64,000 nt of DNA from Symbiodinium natans (taxonomy: Eukaryota; Sar; Dinophyceae; Suessiales; Symbiodiniaceae), in assembly GCA_905221605.1 (NCBI GenBank), contig CAJNDS010000890.1, forward strand, positions 608,063 to 672,062, read 5' to 3'. The notes under the pieces are model-generated. The model searched no databases and was not told where the DNA came from. It saw nothing but the letters and a program-made list of their open reading frames with translations. Position 1 is the stretch's first letter. Each line of letters starts with the position of its first letter. Shown in pieces: positions 1 to 11,650 of the stretch. The translations under genes were made by a program, and so were the position numbers.

Positions 1-841
1 TCATGGGGGGGAACCCCTCCCAAGAGGAAGCCCCCAACCCCCCCCCCCTTCAAAGAGTCAAAGAAGCTTGGAGTTTTGGGGTTTAGGGTTTAGGGTCCCC
101 AAGCCCTAAACCCTAAACCCTATAAACCCTAACCTCAACCCTAAGACGGCCAAATATGCCCTAGTCCTGCCCTGAACCCTAACCCTAACCCTATAGTGGC
201 ATGTTCTTCAGCACATTCCTTTGCGGGGAGGGGGAGAGAACAAAAACATCCTTTGGGGTCCCCTGACTGCGGACTCTCATATGGGGGTTTAGGGTTTACT
301 GTAGGGTTTAGGGTTTAGGGTTTAGGGGTCTTAAAGGCCCCTCTACGAGGGAAATCATGTTGGGATGCTATGGGTCTACTAGGAGAACCATACCGAAACT
401 GCAGTCTACAGTGGCCATGCGGGAAGAGGGACGATGATCAACAACCATGAAGTTCTTTCTGATCCTTCGTTTTCGGGAAGGCCTAATTAGGAAAGTCTGA
501 AAAACATCCGTAAAGGTTGTCTATGATCTCATCGAATTTCCTTCATCCACCCTCGGGTTTGCTACTGTGGGGTTCTCCTTCTCCTTATGTGGAGTCCCCA
601 ATTCGTCAGTCTGTTTTGGGTTCAGGCTTTTGGAGGAACTGAAGTACCCCGAAGGAGCTACATTCGGGAACCAGGTGTACCCCGCGCTGAGGAATAAATA
701 CTCTAACCCTGCATCCTCAATCAAAGCCTACAGAACACTCTACTTGCCTACCAGTACAGTTGCATGGGTTACGCCTTCTAGTGCAGGGGTACATACTGCG
801 AAGCTGCTGAGTACCCCAAGCCCCAAACTACACCCAAGAGG

Positions 842-955
842 AGCCTAGGTCTAAAAGGGGTGCCCTTTTCGTTCTAACGAGAAGTACAAGGGACCCTAAA
901 CCCTAAAAAAAGGGAGTAAGGGCCTACGCACTCCGGGTCCTCGTAAACCCCCCGT
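842..955. repeat. Dispersed repeat family I
   Basis: CCTAGGTCTAAAAGGGGTGCCC, GGGACCCTAAACCC, AGGGAGTAAGGGCCTAC and TCCGGGTCC appear in the same order at 57910-58020. Confidence 0.55.
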
Positions 956-1405
956 TAAGACGCAGTTAAGACCCTAAACCCTAAGCCCTAAACCCTAAAC
1001 CCTAACCCCTAAACTCTCAGCCCGAAACCCCAAACCGTTAAGACGAGCCGGTGAACTCGTAGCATCGAGCGCAGCCAGGGTAGTCGCTCAGCATACGTTC
1101 AGGATGGAACTGAAGACCTCGAAACGCGTTGAGGGCTTACAGTGTTTAGGGTTTAGGGTTTAGGATTTAGGGTTTAGGTTTTAAGTAGGGTTCAGGGTTT
1201 AGGGTTTAGGGTTTAGGATTTAGGGTTTAGAATTTAGGGTTTATAGTGTTCAGGGTCTTAGGAGCTACAGGGTTTAGGGCGGAATTTGGGTAGTGCGACT
1301 CAGGGGCTTCTTTCGGGTTTTAGAGTTGTGTTAACCCTCCTAAATGCCTCAAATCCACCACTGGGGTTCTCAGCCGTGAGAAATCAAACTCACATATTCG
1401 GGGGT

Positions 1406-1468
1406 TCAGGGTTTAGGGTTTAGGGTTTAGGGTTTAGGGTTTAGGGTTTAGGGTTTAGGGTGTAGGGT
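1406..1468. repeat. TTTAGGG array
   Basis: Eight near-perfect heptamers in plus orientation; a short variant end GTGTAGGG. Confidence 0.9.
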
Positions 1469-1563
1469 AAGGGAAACTTAAGGTCTTGACACCATGGAGT
1501 GCGGAGTGCGGTTCTGGGCCGATGCAGGGATTTAAGGTGGTCAGAAGACCCCCCCCCCGCCCA

Positions 1564-1650
1564 AACCCTAAACCCTAAATCCTAAACCCTAAATCCTAAA
1601 CCCTAAATCCTAAACCCTAAATCCTAAACCCTAAATCCTAAACCCTAAAC
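1564..1650. repeat. 14-bp alternating telomere-like higher-order repeat
   Basis: CCCTAAA alternates regularly with TCCTAAA for about five cycles, a dimeric unit instead of the simple heptamer. It follows a run of C and precedes unrelated sequence. Confidence 0.9.
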
Positions 1651-3335
1651 CCAAAACCAAAACAAAAACCTGAGCCGGTGTGTAGGTTTCATGGCCAGGG
1701 TGGCTTCCAGAGGAGCCTGGGAAAACAACAGCGGGCATCTCTTTTGAAGTAAGGTACGGGTGGGGTGGGGGGGGGGGGGTTGTTCCGAAGGCAACCCTAA
1801 ACCCTAAGCCCTGAACCCTAAAGCGAAGCCCTAACCCTCAACCCTGAACCTAAACCCTAACCCCCAACCCCTTCCCCCCCGCCAAAGAAAGGAGGAACAA
1901 GGCACCAGAGGCTGGGTCTGCCTCAGCCGCTTTTCACAAAATCAATTCTAGCCGAGATACCCACAACAAACTGCCCCTGCTTGGGGTTGTAGCGCGGATC
2001 ATAGAAGCCTCGAGCAGCTTGGGGTGTGGTCAGAGCCTAGGTTTCTAGGACTTTAGGGTTTTAGGGCTTTAGGCTTAGGGCTTTAGGGTTGTAGGGTTTT
2101 ACGGTTTAGGGTTTTCGGGTTTTGCGGTTTTGGGGTTTGGGGGTTTGGGGTTAAGGGTGCAAGGATGTGCAAGGATGTGCAAGGCTTACCAGTGACTCTC
2201 TTTACCTACAGTTGAGGAGGAACTGCCTCTGAATGAGTAGGTGGAAACCCATGCGACTGTGGGCAAGCAGAGTTCCAGCTAAATGACTTCAAGACATTCG
2301 AATATTCCTCGAAAGGGATCCCGAATACGACTTAAGAACAAACCGTAACAAAAGGTATGTGGCATGTCTGGGAGGGAGAGTGTCGGTCCTATCGTGTAAC
2401 CCTTCATACGGTCACAAACAGTGTGCCGCTCAGCTGGAGAACTATATGAAGTAGGGTATATATTTCTTGTACCCCCAAAAGGACACCCGGTATATACACT
2501 CACCAATATTAAAAAGGAACCATATATACACTCACCAAAAACAGTAAGATTAACCCTGCTTCATATAGGGCTTGAAATTCTTGGGCTGCCGCTGACTCCT
2601 GCAGCTGCCAGTTTAGGGTTTTGGGTTTTGGGTTTAGGGTTTAGGGTTTGGGGTTTGGGGTGTAGGGCTTGGGATGTTATCCCAGCCGTCGCATCCTAAG
2701 ACAAACGCTCCCCAACCTCCCCTGAGCCTGTACTGGAACAAAGGGTTTAGGGTTGAGGGTTTACAGTGTGCCCCCGCTACCTCCCATTGAGAGTGCATAC
2801 TTGAGACCTCTTCCTAAGAAAGTAGAACCTCCAACTGTCCTAGAAGTACAATTCAGCAACCCTTATAAGTGGTACTTCCTAGTGGGTCCTTCCAGGGCCC
2901 TGGGTCCTATACCCTACACCCAGAAGCATCCAAACCTAGCCTGAACAACCCTAAACCCTAGACCCTACTTAGCCGTAACCCTGAAACTCTTCCCCCTGCC
3001 TTCGATCAAGCCATCCGGGCTGTGTGCCATGGGCACCAGACTCCAACCCAGCTCCTCCCAAAGCTTCCAGGTTTAGGGTTCAAGGTCTAGAGGCTTAGAT
3101 TTAGGTTTTAGGATTTCCTCGAAAACCTTCCCAATTTGAGGGCGTAGGGTTCAGGGTCTAGAGAAACCCGATATCCCCACCTGAACGCTCTCAACAATTC
3201 TCAGGGTTGAGCTCGTGTTCGGATATTGGCTGCTAGATTGGTTGGCTTAGGTGTGGCGGTTTGGGGGGGGGGGGGGGGGGGGGGTGGGAAGGGGGCTAAC
3301 CCCTATACCCCTAACACCCCAAACCTTTCCCTCGA

Positions 3336-3425
3336 CCCTAAACCCTAAACCCTAAACCCTGAACCCTAAACCCTAAACCCTAAACCCTAAACCCTAAACC
3401 CTAAACCCTAAACCCTGAACCCTTT
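3336..3425. repeat. CCCTAAA array
   Basis: About twelve heptamers with two CCCTGAA variants; a 20-odd base G run (about 3263-3284) lies just upstream. Confidence 0.9.
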
Positions 3426-4209
3426 GTCTTCAAGTTCAGGGCTCATAGGACCGTTTTGTGGGACATGACATCTTCTACTGCACGGTTTGTAGGGTTTAGG
3501 ACCTGCGGTAGTTTGAAAGGGTTAGGGTTTAGGCTTTATATGGGGTTTAGGGTTTAGGGTTTAATTCCTGCCTAAGGGCCTAAGGCTCCCTAAGCTTCCC
3601 TAGGACTCGCTACCGCCCATGAATCCCCCCCCAGACGCGAGTAGCTTTGCGCCTTGGAAGCCTGGTGGTGATAGGAGTTCACCTCGAATCCACAAGGCTT
3701 GTTTCGGCTTCGGGTGTTAACAAAAAGGGGCATGGTGTCCTTTTCAAGCGCACTACCCTAAACCCACAACCCTAAAGCCTAAACCCTAAACCCTAAACCC
3801 TAAACCCTAAACCCAATGTCTTCTGCTGTAGGGGTTTTGAGGTTGGGCGGGCTCTGCCTTTTTTTTCTCCTGGGTCTGTCTCGACCCTCCCTCTCCAAAT
3901 TAACTTGCAGCGCCTTCCGCATTTCCAGCTCCTGGGTAGGTTCCATAACGTGCCAGCAAACTGTAAAACACACTATTTACGTACATTAGCCAGGTCCAGC
4001 AATTGTGGTGTTCTTGGCGGGGCCTGGCCATCAACGGGTCGCACGTGTTTTTTACACGACAGGATGTGAGGGCACTGAGCATGTCCAAACAGGGCCACCT
4101 TGCCAGTCCTCCCATTTGCAAACACATGACAGCCATGACGGGTTTGGTAAGGATTCGTATGTTTGAAGATGAACCCTAACTTAGGCTGTTAACTAAACCC
4201 CTCAAGTAT

Positions 4210-4210
<1 letters not shown>

Positions 4211-4241
<31 letters not shown>
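4211..4241. repeat. Poly-G run of about 31
   Basis: Uninterrupted G homopolymer in an island between telomere-like arrays; length in the assembly may be unreliable. Confidence 0.8.
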
Positions 4242-4436
4242 CTTTGCAAAACCGTGAGCCTTCAGCCCTCATCGAGCCAGGAGCCAAGGCTCAAGAAGAA
4301 CAGGCTCATGTTTCAAAATCTCGCCAGGATGTTTGCCGAGTCAGGGTTTCAGGGCTCCGTATTCCCTAAACCCTAACCCTAAACCATCGGATTTGGGGAT
4401 TAGGGGGCCGTCCCTGAACCCTAAACCCTTTTAGGC

Positions 4437-4498
4437 TGGGATGTTCTCCCTTAGACTGACAGTTCTTAATAGGGCTTAGAATACCACTATTATAATCC
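4437..4498. repeat. Half of a family A foldback element, interrupted by CCCTAAA array
   Basis: TGGGATGTTCTCCCTTAGACT...ACAGTTCTTAATAGGG matches the left arm and centre of family A; the right arm is missing and a CCCTAAA array begins at 4498. The array therefore replaced or invaded the element. Confidence 0.65.
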
Positions 4499-4552
4499 TA
4501 AACCCTAAACCCTAAACCCTAAACCCTAAACCCTAAACCCTAAACCCTAAAG
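4498..4552. repeat. CCCTAAA array
   Basis: Seven heptamers that begin exactly where a family A foldback half ends. Confidence 0.9.
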
Positions 4553-5483
4553 CGTAGGACTGGGGGTTGAGACTGTTGAGACGTGCGTCCATCAGCGTGT
4601 CCGGATCTCCATGTTGGCCAAGGCTATCTGCGAACCTTGGACCATGGTTTAGGGTTTAGGGTTTAGGGTTTAGGGTTTAGGGTTCATCCAACCGTTGACC
4701 TCCCCAACATACCCCCAAGCCCAGCACCACAACACCCTCCACCCGAAAAGGAGCGGACGAGAGAGAGAGGGAGAGAGAGAGAGAGAAAGCTTCTTCACGG
4801 TTTGTCTGATTCTATTCGAACGGACGAACCTACACAAGGGAGCAGGATACAACTAGGACATATGAGACCCTCAGGAAGAAGACCGATTGATGTATTTCAA
4901 GTTCTTCCGACAGCAACTCTACAAAACCCCAAAACATTCAAAAAGGCCTAAAGCGTGAACCCTAACCCCTAAATCCTACACCCTACACCCTAAACCCTAC
5001 ACCCTAAACCTAAAACCCCAAACCCTAAACCGTAAACCCTAAACCCCTCTTTCGGCAGGGACTCCACTCCGCCAGGGGCGTCTTCGGCTTCACAGAGATG
5101 GGATGCCGGAAGCTGTCGTAGTCCTTTTGGAGACTGGAGTGGGGTTTAGGGTTTAGGGTATAGGGTATACAGTTTAGGGTTTGGGGTAAGTCCTTTTGGA
5201 GACTGGCGTGGGGTTTAGGGTTTAGGGTTTAGGGTATAGGGTTTAGGGCGGTTTAGTGTTGAGGGTTTAGGGTTTAGCCTTAAGGGTTTAGGGTTCAGGG
5301 GTTTAAGGCTTGGTAAGGCTTGGGGGTTCAGGATTTCGGGTAATTAAGTGGGGCGAACTGAAGCGGGGTTTTGGGTCTAGGGCTTGCTACATAAGTCCCC
5401 GGGCTCCTAACAAGATCCTGGAAGGACCTGGGATACGAGGCTGCTGAACCCGAAGAAGGTCTGGGGTTCAGGGTCTAGGTTTA

Positions 5484-5735
5484 GGGTTGAAGGGTTGAAG
5501 GGTTGAAGGGTTGAAGGGTTGAAGGGTTGAAGGGTTGAAGGGTTGAAGGGTTGGAGGGTTGGAGGGTTGGAGGGTTGGAGGGTTGGAGGGTTGGAGGGTT
5601 GGAGGGTTGGAGGGTTGGAGGGTTGGAGGGTTGGAGGGTTGGAGGGTTGGAGGGTTGGAGGGTTGGAGGGTTGGAGGGTTGGAGGGTTGGAGGGTTGGAG
5701 GGCTGGAGGGTTGGAGGGTTGGAGGGTAGAAGTGT
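5484..5735. repeat. 8-bp minisatellite, GGGTTGAA block then GGGTTGGA block
   Basis: About eight GGGTTGAA units (5484-5548) change abruptly to over twenty GGGTTGGA units (5549-5730), with one GGGCTGGA variant near 5700. The plus-strand open frames over it encode only GWRVGGLE-type repeats and are not genes. Confidence 0.95.
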
Positions 5736-6910
5736 TGAAGGGTTGAGGGCTACCTTAAGAACCCTAACCCTACGCTTCTTGTAGGCTGCTTAGGAATCCT
5801 ATAAGGGTTTGAGGAACTCCCGACCCTAAAAACCGCAAACCCGACACCTGAAACCCCTACCCATAAAACTTTACAACCCTAAGCCCTAAAACCCCTAGGC
5901 TCCTAAGCCCGAAATAACCCTATGCCCCAAAACCCAAAAGTAAAACAAACCTAAAAACCCTAAACGTCACCAAACAACCCACAAAGAACTCAGAAAAAAA
6001 CATCTCAAACGCCCTAAACACCCCTTAAAACCGTAAACCAACAAAACTAAAAACCCTAGACGCCCAAAAGCCTAAACCCCAAACCCCCAAAAGCCCAAAA
6101 GGCCTGAAAGCCCTAAATTCCCCAAAAAACCGAATAAAGCTAGACCCTAAACCCTAAACCCTAGACCCTAGACCCTAAACCCTAGACCCTAAACCCTAAA
6201 CCCTAAACCTTAAAAGCCCGTGTCTCAAAGACAGGGTGCCGGCTCCGAGGAATCACGGAGGTGCCTTTTGGGGGGATGTCTTCTGGAGGGTCGCAGGTTT
6301 AGGGGTTTAGGGTTTAGGGTTTTAGGGTTTTAGGGTTACAGGGTTTATATGGATTACAGGAATTATAGGGTTTATAGAGTTTATTGGGTTTGTTTCGGGG
6401 TTTTGGGGGGGATGTCTTCTGGAGTGTCGCAGGTTTAGGGGGTTTAGGGTGTAGGGTTTAGGGTTATAGGGTTTAGAGGTTTAGAGGGTTTATACGGTTT
6501 ATTATAATAAGGGGTTATTAGGGTTTATTTATAGGGTTTATAGGGCTTATCGGGTTTATAAGGTGTGTAGGGTTTATAGGGTTTGTAGGGTTTAGGGTTT
6601 TAGCTCAAAGAGATTGAGAACTAGAGCAAGCGTTGAGGCGAAGGAGTTTCGGAAGTCCAGGACGTTTGAGATGTAAGGCTCAGGGTTAGGTAGGTCAGGG
6701 AGCTTAGGGTACTTCGGGAGGAATGCACGAGAATTCTGGAATTTAAAGAATAGCACGTATGCCGGGAAAACCCTAAACCCTAAACCCGAAACCCTACTTA
6801 TCAGTCACCAGGGAGACGAGGAAGAATGAAATTTGGCAGGGCAAAGCAACACAAAGCAAGCGCTGAGTGGGTCGCAGAAGGGGCCAGCCCTCTGAAGGGA
6901 AGGCGGGTTA

Positions 6911-7137
6911 GGGTTCAGGGTTCAGGGTTCAGGGTTCAGGGTTCAGGGTTCAGGGTTTAGGGTTTAGGGTTTAGGGTTTAGGGTTTAGGGTTTAGGGTTT
7001 AGGGTTTAGGGTTTAGGGTTTAGGGTTTAGGGTTTATGTTTTAGGGTTTAGGGTTTAGGGTTTAGGGTTTAGGGTTTAGGGTTTAGGGTTTAGGGTTTAG
7101 GGTTTAGGGTTTAGGGTTTAGGGTTAGGGTTTAGGGC
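6911..7137. repeat. TTCAGGG block followed by long TTTAGGG array
   Basis: Six TTCAGGG units (to about 6955) switch to over twenty TTTAGGG units with one TTTATGT interruption near 7033. It is one of the longest heptamer arrays in the window. Confidence 0.95.
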
Positions 7138-7189
7138 TCGATGCCCAAATCCGAAGCCCCTACCCTTGTACTAAAGGGGCCTCAATAGC

Positions 7190-7480
7190 TAGACTATAGG
7201 GTTTTGGGGGTTATTAGAGTATGCATATACAGGAACCCTAAGGAAATGCTCTTAGTAGTTCTTGCGACCCCTACCAGTACCTGCAGGCAAGCAGCTTTAT
7301 TCGACTAGGTTTTGGGGATTATTCTAGTATGCTTATACAGGGGCCACAAGTCTTTAAGGCTCCTTATTGTAGTTTCTACACAAACCCAAAGAGTTAAAGT
7401 AAAGTCCCAAGAGCCAGCCAGAAGAAAGCCAAGGCAGTACATATTCACACCCCTCTAGTACCCGCAGGCAAGCTGCTTGA
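7190..7480. repeat. Two direct copies of dispersed repeat family E
   Basis: GGTTTTGGGGGTTATTAGAGTATGC (about 7200) and GGTTTTGGGGATTATTCTAGTATGC (about 7309) begin two related units. Each is followed by TATACAGG, CC(C)TAAGG-like and C-rich ends; GACCCCTACCAGTACCTGCAGGC at about 7266 recurs as ACCCCTCTAGTACCCGCAGGC at about 7451. Confidence 0.55.
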
Positions 7481-7924
7481 TCTTGCTGTCCGTCTGACTC
7501 TCGATGTCGCCGATAAGAGTCCCCCCTGGTCGGCCAGGCGAGGGCAGGGTTTAGGGTTTAGGGTGTAGGGCTTCGGGTTTAGGGTTTTGAGTTCTGGGTT
7601 TAGGAGGGTTTAGGGTGGTTTAGGGTTTAGGGTTTAGGGTTTAGGTTTAGGGTTACAACGTCATCTCAGAAAGGCAGCTAGTGGGTGGAGAGCCCGACTC
7701 TTGTTGCAGCCTGGGAGTTCGTGCGCCCTCAACCATCAATCGCCAACGAAGGGTTTAGGGTTTAGGGTTTAGGGTTTAGGGTTTAGGGTTTAGGGTTCAG
7801 TCCATAATTAGGACCGAACCTAGCTCCCTTTCACACCGCCGAAAGCCTCCTTTCTAACCATAAACCCAAAACACCTGCAGCCCCTTAAGCCGCCAAACTC
7901 TCCACCACCAAGTCTCCAAGAAAC

Positions 7925-8001
7925 CTAAACCCTGAACCCTGAACCCTGAACCCTGAACCCTGAACCCTGAACCCTAAACCCTAAACCCTAAACCCTAAAC
8001 C
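7925..8001. repeat. CCCTGAA block followed by CCCTAAA block
   Basis: Six CCCTGAA then about five CCCTAAA units, the inverse of the TTCAGGG-to-TTTAGGG arrangement at 6911. Confidence 0.9.
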
Positions 8002-8118
8002 CTTAACCTCAAGACCGAGGCCATAAACCCCAGAAGCCACATCGAGGAACCCCGTCCCCGCCTCGCATGACATTGAGCATCTGCGATCCGCGGCAGAAGG
8101 TGAGTATAGGCACCTGAA

Positions 8119-8184
8119 ACCCTAAACCCTAAACCCTAAACCCTAAACCCTAAACCCTAAACCCTAAACCCTAAACCCTAAACC
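8119..8184. repeat. CCCTAAA array between two copies of a 20-bp flank
   Basis: About nine heptamers. The flank GTGAGTATAGGCACCTGAAA occurs on both sides (about 8100 and 8186), as if the array arose inside, or was duplicated with, that sequence. Confidence 0.9.
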
Positions 8185-8308
8185 GGGTGAGTATAGGCAC
8201 CTGAAACCCCAGACAGAAGTTGGGTTGTTGAGGAATATGTAGGACTTCCAGGATTTATTCGCATTTTAGGGTTTAGGATGTATAGGATTTACTAGACCCG
8301 GGAGTAAC

Positions 8309-8762
8309 CTAGGAATAGTACGCCGAAGTGACGTCGAAGAAAAACGCTGCATGTGCTGTCTTATGTGCCCTGGCGACAGCGAAGAAGGTCCTCAGGAGGT
8401 GGTGGCCGGACGGCAGCAGAGATCCGGGCATGCCGCCCTGGTGGAGCTCACGTGGCTGGAGCGCCTCAAGCAAGGCCGGCCGGGATGCCTTGCGGAGCAA
8501 TTTGCCCGGCTCGTCGAACAAACAAATTGCTCTGTGGTTGGACCAGTCAGCGGCGTTTCCCTTGCCGCTGCCTTTGAATAGGCTGATCAACACAGTCGCC
8601 TTTGATTGAATCGGCTCTGTGAGACGAAGATGCGCCTTCAAAAAGAGAGGCATGATGGCCCTGGCAGCAGCCTTGGGATTGGCGCGCCATACCCAGCCTG
8701 GAATCTGGCTGGGACCGGCAGCCTTTCCAAGTTGAATAACTCCCGGTCCTAGTTTCATGCAT
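8309..8762 (-). pseudogene. LINE-type (non-LTR) reverse transcriptase fragment
   Basis: The minus strand has a 149-codon open stretch that reads like the N-terminal half of a non-LTR retrotransposon RT. GKAAGPSQIP (about residues 11-20) resembles the conserved K-x-x-GPD-x-I/LP block. ISLFKGSGKGNAADWSNHRAICLF (about 58-81) resembles the block ending in RPISL. FFFDVTSAYYS (about 139-149) is motif A with the catalytic Asp at 142. A stop follows immediately, so palm motifs B-E, including the xADD box, are missing, as are an endonuclease and 5' part. Degenerate TTTAGGG-like sequence abuts both ends. It is a truncated relic. Confidence 0.65.
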
Positions 8763-8910
8763 CGGGTTTATAGGGTTGAGGGGATGTGCGGGATTCTAAG
8801 GGCCTAGGCTCTGAGGGCGGGATGGCTTCGGCCCCTAGATGGCTCAGCTTCTCGTGGGAGATTTGGAGCGCGCCCTAAACCCTAAACCCTACATATAACC
8901 CTAAACCCTA

Positions 8911-8972
8911 AACCCTATAAACCCTATAAACCCTATAAACCCTATAAACCCTATAAACCCTATAAACCCTAA
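8911..8972. repeat. CCCTATAAA 9-bp array
   Basis: Seven 9-bp units flanked by ordinary CCCTAAA heptamers on both sides. Confidence 0.9.
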
Positions 8973-9116
8973 ACCCTAAACCCGCACATCTTGTCGAGGC
9001 TACTGGTCGCCTAAACCCCGCCCAAACTTAGGGTGTAGGGGCTAGGGTTTAGGGTTTTGGGTTTAGGGTCAATCGTTTAGGGGATTCCGTGCCCCAGAGA
9101 AAACTTTTGCTTCTTG

Positions 9117-9190
9117 AGGGTTTAGGGTTTAGGGTTTAGGGTTTAGGGTTTAGGGTTTAGGGTTTAGGGTTTAGGGTTTAGGGTTTAGGG
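9117..9190. repeat. TTTAGGG array
   Basis: About ten perfect heptamers, then AACCCTTTTGCTTCTTG, which also occurs (AACTTTTGCTTCTTG) just before the array. Confidence 0.9.
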
Positions 9191-11539
9191 GAGAACCCTT
9201 TTGCTTCTTGGGGGGGGGGGGGGGATAAGGACCTGAACTCCCAAACTTCCTGCTAAGACGTAATGTGCATCCCAAACATCCCAAACTTCCAACCCCAAAC
9301 TTCTTGGACTTTCAGGTTTAGGGTTTAGGGTTTAGGGTTTAGGGTTTAGGGTTTAGGGATTGGGGTTTGGGGTTTAGGGTTTAGGGTTTAAGGTTTACAC
9401 CCAGTCCAGTAACTTCAGACTCCCTTGAGGGCCCAAGCGCCACTCTTCGACTCGTCTACGCCAGGATGCCAGCGGACGTTAGGGCTGAGGGTTCAGGGCT
9501 TTGGGGTTCAGGGTTTAGGGTTTAGGGCTTTGGGGCTTTGGGGCTTTGGGACTTTGGGGCTTAGAGCTTTAGCTGAAACATGCATAGGGGGGATAGGGCT
9601 CAGGGTTTGAGGCTTAGGGTCTAGAGCCTGTCTAGGGCTTCCTACACCCTCAAGTCTAAGCCCCGTAGCCTCAACCCCAAACTCTAAGACCAAATCCCCA
9701 AGCCTCAAAGCCTAAACCCCAAAACTCTAACCCTAAAGCCCGACAACTTGGCTTTTATGAATATCAATCGTCGAGGCACGCCAGCTGCCAGCGCAAACTG
9801 CATGAGCGCAAACCTGACTATTGCCCCTAAACCCTAAACCCTAAACCCTAAACCCTAAACCCTACACCCTAAAACCTAATTTCTAATCCTTAGCCTGAGC
9901 TCCTAACCCAAAGCCAAAGTCACCTGCAAATCCGAAGAGCCCAGCCCTTACTTTAAGAAATCTTCCCTTTCGCAACAAGGACCTCACCCTGATTTTGGGG
10001 TTTAGGGTTCAGGGTGTTAAGGTTTACATGGGGCCACACATATAATATCCAAGCCGTGAGCCCCAAGTCCTTAACGGGTGGTGGCGAACGGGCCAAATAA
10101 CCTCTGCGGCATCGCAAATCCCTAAACACCAAACCTAGACGACGGCCTTCGACAGGGGTCTCGGCATCGGGACTGTAGAATGAGGGCCTTCGGGTGTCGG
10201 AATCAGGGTTGGCTCCCTACAGCCTAGACTCGAAAGCCTAATTAGGCCTCAGGGCGTGATGGTAGGCCGGATTTCCGAAACGGCAAGCCCTCAAATTCTG
10301 CATTCACGCATGACCAGCACCCGAAACGCAGAGCTGCAAGCGTAAACACTGAACGAAGCCCGCAGCGCGCAGCAACCCTGAATCCCAACTGAAGACTCCA
10401 ATGTCGTTTCTGCCGAGGTTCGTTGTGGCTGCTTATGAGGATATTTTCGCAACACCATAATCAAGAGGATGTGAACCCTAACCCTAAACCCTAAACCCTA
10501 AACCCTATACCCTGAACCCTGAACCCTAAACCCTAAAGTTTAGGGTTCAGGCTAAAAGCCTCACGAAGTGTCAACCCCAAGGGCACGAGAAGCCTCCACC
10601 TCTGAATTCAGAGACACAAACCACAACCCATTCTACTAAACCTGTAAAACCGAGATCCTAAACCCTAAACCCTAAACCCTAAACCCTAAACCCTAATCCC
10701 CCAAACCCTCGAACATCCTCACCAAGCGACTCCAGCTCGTCTTTGGACACATCCATCCTGGGAAGAAGCCGAGGGTTTTTTTTGGAGGAGAGGGGGGGGG
10801 GGGGTGCAGTAAAGAAAACTTGAGTGTCAGGTTTAGGGTTTAGGGTTTAGGGTTTAGGGTTTAGGGTTTAGGGTTTAGAGTTTAGGGAGCGGGAATTGGG
10901 GTTTTGCCCTAGGGATCGGAGATTGGAGTTTCAGGTTCAGGGGTTTATTGGGGGGTAGACCGTAGGGCTTAGGAACAATAGGTTCCCAAACACAACGTGT
11001 CGAGGGTTAGTTTAGGTTTTGGGTTTTAGGGTTTAGAGAACGTCGAGCAACGCCTAAACTACCCTATGGTGCCATCTTGAAACTTAAAAACCCTAAACCT
11101 TTAAACCCTAAACCCTAAACCCTAAACCCTAAAACCCTTAAAGCATGAAACCTGAAGCGCAAGCCCCTCCGTCCCGAGTAAGTGTAGCTCTTCGGGCTTA
11201 GAGAACCCTGGTTTCCAAAAAGGGAGCACATCTGTGTATTTAGGGTTTAGGGTTTAGGGTTTAGGGTTTAGGGTTAAGGTGTAAGTAAAGAATGAAGGTA
11301 CTCGCAAGGACGAGCGCGGGACTAAGGACATCAGAAGGAAGAATGCGATGGATTCCACACTCTGCACATTTAGTCTGGCCACAACTAGAACCCTGCTCAG
11401 CCCTGCATCCTACACGCCAACTCCGCTTGTTGTTTTTGTCCGTTTAATCGTCTCCCTTCGTTCATTGTGGTGCAAGAATGGAATGCTGGCATGAAATACT
11501 GCTAGGAGCAGGGTACTACAGAGAGGGGATTCCACCCTC

Positions 11540-11650
11540 TAAGCCCTAAGCCCAGAGCCCAGAGCCCTGAGCCCTAAGCCCTAAGCCCTGTGCTCTGAGC
11601 CCTAAGCCCTAAGCCCTAAGCCCTAAGCCCTAAGCCCTAAGCCCTAACCA
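11540..11650. repeat. CCCTAAG variant array
   Basis: Heptamers CCCTAAG, CCCTGAG and CCCAGAG; at least eleven are CCCTAAG. Confidence 0.9.

Larger units (their letters stand above)
1..8300. other. Mosaic region without genes
   Basis: Telomere-like arrays in both orientations alternate with islands of about 100-600 bp. The islands at 340-840, 1900-2030, 2170-2600, 2750-2940, 3840-4180 and 7140-7530 look unique or hold the dispersed families named separately. Open frames here are short, open on both strands, and show no domain. A degenerate TTTATAGGG-rich stretch lies at 6300-6600. Confidence 0.7.

Noticed and set aside
5543-5784. Open frames encoding GWRVGGLE-type repeats
   Set aside because: They arise from the 8-bp minisatellite; 24 bp is three repeat units, so the frame stays open automatically.
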